From: an uncultured Clostridia bacterium
Lineage (GTDB): Bacteria > Bacillota > Clostridia > Oscillospirales > CAG-272
Assembly (NCBI GenBank): GCA_937898155.1
Contig: CALEJO010000225.1
Span: forward strand, 1 to 8,084
DNA: 8,084 bases
Direction of reading: 5' to 3'
Part shown: piece after piece, positions 5,000 to 8,084 of the stretch
How positions within the stretch are numbered: position 1 is the stretch's first letter
How the letters are laid out: every line of letters begins with the position of its first letter
Notes under the pieces: generated by a model
Told to the model about the DNA's origin: nothing
The model's database searches: none
The model's input: only the letters and a program-made list of their open reading frames with translations
Program-made: the position numbers and the translations under genes

Positions 5000-5662
5000 T
5001 TATTTTTGTTTACTTTTTTCAAAATACGTGACTTTCCTTTTCAGAAAGCCGTAAACAAACAGACAAAGAGCGGCGGAAACGACGAGTCCCCAAAAAACGT
5101 CCACGATCGAATGTTGCTTCACAAAGACCGTCGAAGCGCTGATCAGAAGTGCGCCGACGATACCGACCGTGCGGGCAAGCGCGGGATGCTTCCACTTTGC
5201 AAAGTCAAAAATAGCAAACGTGCCGCCAAACGCGCCGATCACGTGCATACTCGGACAAACGAGCGTGTTCGTATCCAATTCGTAAAGGAATCCGATCACG
5301 CGGATCAGCAGATTGTCCCTGCCGAGCGTTTCGAGCGCGGGGCGCAGGTCCTGCCCGTTCGGATAGCACATTCCGAAAATCACGGCACCCGTGAAGCCGA
5401 TCAGAAGATACCAGATATAGCGCCGGAAGCAACCGCCATCGCGGAACATCAGGATGAGCCCAATCGTCACGAGCCAGACGAACCACGAGAGATACGGGAA
5501 AACGAACCACTCGCAAAAAGGAACTTTATCGTCAAGCGGATGATACATCACGGCGTATTCCTCAACGGGAAACCACGCCTCCACGCTGATAAAGAATACG
5601 ATATACAGGACAACCCCAATCGACCACCAGACGTGTGGATTTTCTTTCAGAAACCGTTTCAC
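5000..5662 (-). CDS. PAP2-family membrane phosphatase
   Basis: A 220-residue integral membrane protein with about six hydrophobic segments (roughly 12-30, 52-73, 82-98, 139-152, 164-180 and 188-207). The PAP2 active-site motifs are present in the variant form of one Bacillota subgroup: motif 1 as NGQDLRP (102-108), motif 2 as CPSMHV (136-141, in place of PSGH) and motif 3 as KQHSIVDV (182-189), with catalytic His184 and partner Asp188. RDN at 115-117 and DTNT at 130-133 also fit this subgroup. Relatives dephosphorylate lipid phosphates or transfer phosphoryl head groups in the membrane; the substrate is unknown. The start is GTG at 5662, with GGAGG a few bases upstream and an in-frame stop just before it. 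It begins 12 bases after the preceding gene and is the last gene before the terminator. Confidence 0.85.
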   Translation of the reverse strand: MKRFLKENPHVWWSIGVVLYIVFFISVEAWFPVEEYAVMYHPLDDKVPFCEWFVFPYLSWFVWLVTIGLILMFRDGGCFRRYIWYLLIGFTGAVIFGMCYPNGQDLRPALETLGRDNLLIRVIGFLYELDTNTLVCPSMHVIGAFGGTFAIFDFAKWKHPALARTVGIVGALLISASTVFVKQHSIVDVFWGLVVSAALCLFVYGFLKRKVTYFEKSKQK

Positions 5663-5674
5663 GATGGCCCTCCG

Positions 5675-6247
5675 TCAGCGGGAAACATAGGTGACGACGA
5701 CAGATTCGCCGCCGAAATAGCGCAGTCCCGTCAAAAGCCGGCTCGCCGCCGTGAAATAGACCGCCGTCATTTCGCCGTTTACGGCAAAACGGGCAAAATA
5801 GCGGTCATCCGTCGCCTTCCCCGCAGAATAATCGAGAGACGCGCCGCAGGTTTCCGCGAGCTTGCGATAATCCTCGTCGTCGGCGGGATAAATCCCGTCG
5901 TTCTCCTCCACTTTGGCGCAGAAGACCTCTTTCGCGCGGTTAAAGCCGTTCACGCGATAGATGTGAAAAAGCCCTTGATTGACGATATACGTATAGTCCA
6001 CTTTCGTGAATCGCCACGTGACGAGATATAAAATAAAGATGAGGAGCGGCAACATGGCGATGAGCGCCCCGAGCTTTGTCAAAACGAGCGTGACGTAACA
6101 ATACGCCGCCGTCACAGCGACGTAAAGCAACAGGAAAAGAAGCCGCTCCGTTTTGATTTTGCGGTCGGGGAGTCGCGTCACGGAAAATTCCGCGTAATTC
6201 GAGCCGGCGGTCTCCTCCGAGAATGGAATGTTTTTCGGTCTTGCCAC
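5675..6247 (-). CDS. DUF6106-like protein with two transmembrane helices
   Basis: A 190-residue protein of unknown function. A polar N-terminus (1-34) is followed by two hydrophobic helices at about 35-56 and 60-78, then a soluble domain that opens with WRFTKVDYTYIVNQGLFHIYRV and ends with a beta-rich stretch (RYFARFAVNGEM, AVYFTAASRLLTGLRYFG). The order 'two helices, then a Y-x-Y-x-V-x-x-G strand, then a basic turn' resembles the DUF6106 family of Clostridia; this is recognition from memory, at low certainty. The start is GTG at 6247 with a weak AGAAGG upstream. The gap to the HAD stop is 18 bases, and that stop is in frame, so no longer start is possible. Its place between two phosphatase genes suggests a membrane partner, but no reaction can be proposed. 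Confidence 0.75.
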   Translation of the reverse strand: MARPKNIPFSEETAGSNYAEFSVTRLPDRKIKTERLLFLLLYVAVTAAYCYVTLVLTKLGALIAMLPLLIFILYLVTWRFTKVDYTYIVNQGLFHIYRVNGFNRAKEVFCAKVEENDGIYPADDEDYRKLAETCGASLDYSAGKATDDRYFARFAVNGEMTAVYFTAASRLLTGLRYFGGESVVVTYVSR

Positions 6248-6265
6248 TTGAAAACGCCTTCTTTC

Positions 6266-7078
6266 TTATCGTTTGATTTGATCGAGCAACTCGCCGCAAT
6301 CTTGCAGAATGAACTCCGGTTTGACGTCGCTTTTCGCCACGTCGTCCATCGTCGATTCCCCGCTCAATACAAGGAGAGAATGAATGCCCGCGTGCACGCC
6401 GCACGCGATATCCGTATAGACGCGGTCGCCGACGACGAGCGTCGTGTCCTTCGTGACGAGCGGGTCTTTTTTGGCGATGCGATCGACTGCCGCGAGCGGC
6501 ATCTCCGGACGCGGTTTGCCGATGTAATGCGGCATTTTGCCCGTCGCGTTATAGATCATGCCGCAAACGGAGCCGCAATCCGGCACGTAGCCGTATTCCG
6601 TCGGACAGACGAAATCGGGATTTGCCGCGATATACGGCAAATCGGGATGTAGCGTCAAAAGCTTTGAAACGTCGTCGAGCTTCTGATACGTCAGCTCGGT
6701 GTCGTAGCCCATCACGACGCCCTCGATGGCATCGGAATAGGTGTCAGAGACGCGCACGCCCGTCGCGGCAAGCTCCGCCTTGAACGACGCCGTGCCGCAG
6801 ACGTAAAAGTTCAGCCCCGGGTGATTCTCATTCAAATACGCCGCCGTCGCCTGCGACGAGGTGATAAAATCGTCGTAAACGGCGGGGATTCCGAGCCGCT
6901 CCATCTTTTTGACGTAATCATCGACGCTGCGCGAGGAATTGTTCGTCATAAAAAGATAGGTCTTGCCCTGCGCGCGGATCTCGTCGAGGAGCGGTTTCGT
7001 GAACGGAAAGAGATCGTAGCCGAGGTAAAGCGTCCCGTCCATATCAAATAAAAACAGACGAATGTCAGAAAATTTCAT
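6266..7078 (-). CDS. HAD-IIA family phosphatase (NagD/AraL-like)
   Basis: A 270-residue soluble hydrolase of the HAD superfamily, subfamily IIA, full length for the group. Motif I is FDMDGTLYLG with nucleophile Asp12 and Asp14; motif II is the TNNSS loop (45-49); motif III is Lys188 in GKPRPEM; motif IV is VVGDRVYTDI with Asp218 and Asp223. A C2-type cap lies between motifs II and III (about 70-180). Such enzymes remove phosphate from sugar phosphates, nucleotides or p-nitrophenyl phosphate; the natural substrate cannot be decided here. The ATG at 7078 has AAAGGA seven bases upstream. It lies 17 bases after the AraC-type regulator and 18 before the DUF6106-like gene in the same operon, so it probably acts under that regulator. 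Confidence 0.92.
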   Translation of the reverse strand: MKFSDIRLFLFDMDGTLYLGYDLFPFTKPLLDEIRAQGKTYLFMTNNSSRSVDDYVKKMERLGIPAVYDDFITSSQATAAYLNENHPGLNFYVCGTASFKAELAATGVRVSDTYSDAIEGVVMGYDTELTYQKLDDVSKLLTLHPDLPYIAANPDFVCPTEYGYVPDCGSVCGMIYNATGKMPHYIGKPRPEMPLAAVDRIAKKDPLVTKDTTLVVGDRVYTDIACGVHAGIHSLLVLSGESTMDDVAKSDVKPEFILQDCGELLDQIKR

Positions 7079-7095
7079 TTTGATTTCCTTTCGGT

Positions 7096-7917
7096 TTAGC
7101 AGAACAGCCCTGCTGTTTTTTCACGATATTCGCTCGGTGGCATTCCGTTTCGTTGATGGAACAGCGTGCTGAAATAAAACGGATTTTCATATCCGATGCG
7201 CTTCGTGATCTCCGCGACGGACAGCGACGTGCTGACGAGCAAAAAACGCGCGAGCCGCATCCGCTCCGAGATCAGATATTCCTTCGGCGCCTCGCCGAGC
7301 GTCGATTTGAAGAGGCGATAGAACGAGTCCTCCGAAAGCTCGACGAGCGAAGAAAGCTCGTCCAACTTGAAATTGCGGTCGATGTTCGCACCGATGTGCG
7401 ACAGTACCGCCGCAAGACGTGCATAGCGTTCGAGCCGCATCGTGCCGTTCGTAAGCGGCACGCCGTCCGCGATCACCTCGCAAAACAGCCCGTAGAGTGC
7501 GTGGTCGATCGTCATGGCACATTCCAGCCGCGTATTGGTAAATTCGCTTTCCAGCGCCGTTTTCCGGATCCTGCGGCACGCCTGCGCCTCGCCGGCAAGC
7601 ACCGTCGGCAGGTCATAAAGCGAAAGCACACGGAGCGTTTCGTAAATGCGGCAATCTGCCGCCACGGAAAAAACCGTCACTTCTTCGTCGGTGCCGAGCA
7701 TAAACGCGGTGTCGCACGGCACCAAAATCGCGTCTCCCTCGCGGCAGACCGCCGTTTTTCCGTCCACCGTCATCGAAAACGTGCCGCGTTCGGCGCACAG
7801 AAACATCTCAAACGGTAATGCCTCAAAGCCGCGCGTCTGCCCGGCTGTCAAAGGATACTGCCCCGTTCCCGCAAAACGAATGGCGATTTGATTTTCCGGT
7901 CCGGTTAAAACGTCCAT
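7096..7917 (-). CDS. AraC-family transcriptional regulator
   Basis: A 273-residue regulator. Residues about 10-90 are a cupin-like sensing domain, with the typical pattern of short strands (FEMFLCAERGTFSMTVDGK, then CREGDAILVPCDTAF). The C-terminal part, about 168-268, is the two-helix-turn-helix AraC DNA-binding domain: LDELSSLVELSEDSFYRLFK in the first unit, and SVAEITKRIGYENPFYFSTL with FHQRNGMPPSEYR in the second. Such proteins usually sense a sugar or similar small molecule and activate a nearby operon. The ATG at 7917 has GGGAGGGA a few bases upstream. It lies 31 bases after the small membrane-peptide gene and 17 before the HAD phosphatase, so it may control its own operon; the promoter lies beyond the window and the ligand is unknown. 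Confidence 0.92.
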   Translation of the reverse strand: MDVLTGPENQIAIRFAGTGQYPLTAGQTRGFEALPFEMFLCAERGTFSMTVDGKTAVCREGDAILVPCDTAFMLGTDEEVTVFSVAADCRIYETLRVLSLYDLPTVLAGEAQACRRIRKTALESEFTNTRLECAMTIDHALYGLFCEVIADGVPLTNGTMRLERYARLAAVLSHIGANIDRNFKLDELSSLVELSEDSFYRLFKSTLGEAPKEYLISERMRLARFLLVSTSLSVAEITKRIGYENPFYFSTLFHQRNGMPPSEYREKTAGLFC

Positions 7918-7948
7918 TTCCGATCCCTCCCGTTTTTCTTTGGCTTTC

Positions 7949-8077
7949 TCATTTTTTCAGATAAATCAGCAAATAATATAAAATGCACGCGGCAGCAAAC
8001 AACGTCGCCAGAATCATGATTACCACGGTAATGGCAACCGCGGCTTTTCTGTTTTCCAAAATTCCGTTCAATTTCAT
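7949..8077 (-). CDS. 42-residue single-helix membrane peptide, possibly longer
   Basis: A short frame on the minus strand encodes a basic N-terminus (MKLNGILENRKAA), one strong transmembrane helix at about 13-40 (with VVIMILATLFAAACILYYLL) and a final KK. The ATG at 8077 is preceded by AGGTGGA, which ends at the window edge and lies closer to the ATG than is usual. The two preceding codons are open, so the real start may be further upstream outside the window. It ends 31 bases before the AraC-type gene and is co-oriented with it, so it is probably the first visible member of that operon. No family is recognised. The residue pattern and clean stop support a real gene, but so short a frame stays uncertain. 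Confidence 0.5.
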   Translation of the reverse strand: MKLNGILENRKAAVAITVVIMILATLFAAACILYYLLIYLKK

Positions 8078-8084
8078 TCCACCT

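Noticed and set aside
4919..6031. A 370-codon plus-strand open frame opposite the PAP2 and DUF6106-like genes
   Set aside because: Its translation is low-complexity charged sequence typical of an antisense shadow, it has no ribosome binding site, and it crosses a clear terminator hairpin of the minus-strand operon.
7153..7818. A 221-codon plus-strand open frame opposite the AraC gene
   Set aside because: It is an Arg-rich shadow without a ribosome binding site; the minus strand encodes a complete AraC regulator.

Overview
The window looks like chromosome from a Bacillota (Clostridia-type) bacterium, probably an uncultured gut-type lineage. The evidence is a set of families typical of that group: YajC followed by a TIGR04086-type membrane protein, a DUF951 protein, a short P-loop NTPase often labelled PilT-like, and a DUF6106-like membrane protein. 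Other support comes from strong GGAGG-type ribosome binding sites, near-consensus sigma-A promoters with 17-bp spacers, and G+C-rich codons (GCG, ACG, TCG, CGC preferred; TTA, CTA, TCA rare). I see no rRNA, tRNA, CRISPR, transposase or phage genes.

Layout. Bases 1 to about 240 read best as a fragment of a minus-strand surface-type protein with different codon preferences. They run without a visible gene end into the C-terminal part of a plus-strand membrane protein (stop at 429), so a junction lies near 205-245. From about 456 the plus strand carries a clean promoter, yajC (519-890), a hairpin whose 3' arm contains the next gene's Shine-Dalgarno, and a TIGR04086-like membrane protein (957-1388). 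A two-way terminator (1393-1421) separates these from the minus-strand genes that fill the rest of the window.

Minus-strand units, in transcription order. (a) The rightmost unit: a 42-residue one-helix membrane peptide at the window edge, an AraC-type regulator, a HAD-IIA phosphatase, a DUF6106-like membrane protein and a PAP2-type membrane phosphatase, ending at a strong terminator (4948-4976). (b) A consensus promoter with an operator-like inverted repeat drives an XRE/TPR regulator, an ABC half-transporter and a DUF951 protein, packed 9 and 6 bases apart. (c) A separate promoter, with a palindrome beside its -35 and a GNRA hairpin in its leader, drives the P-loop NTPase (1432-1836).

How they fit together. 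yajC belongs to protein export (the Sec accessory complex). The XRE/ABC unit looks like a self-regulated exporter. The AraC/HAD/PAP2 unit pairs a soluble and a membrane phosphatase under one regulator. No part is plainly a new defence or mobile system. The most unusual points are the terminator/ribosome-binding-site overlap at 906-959, the layered operator at 4867-4925 and the abrupt change of coding strand and codon use at the left end.
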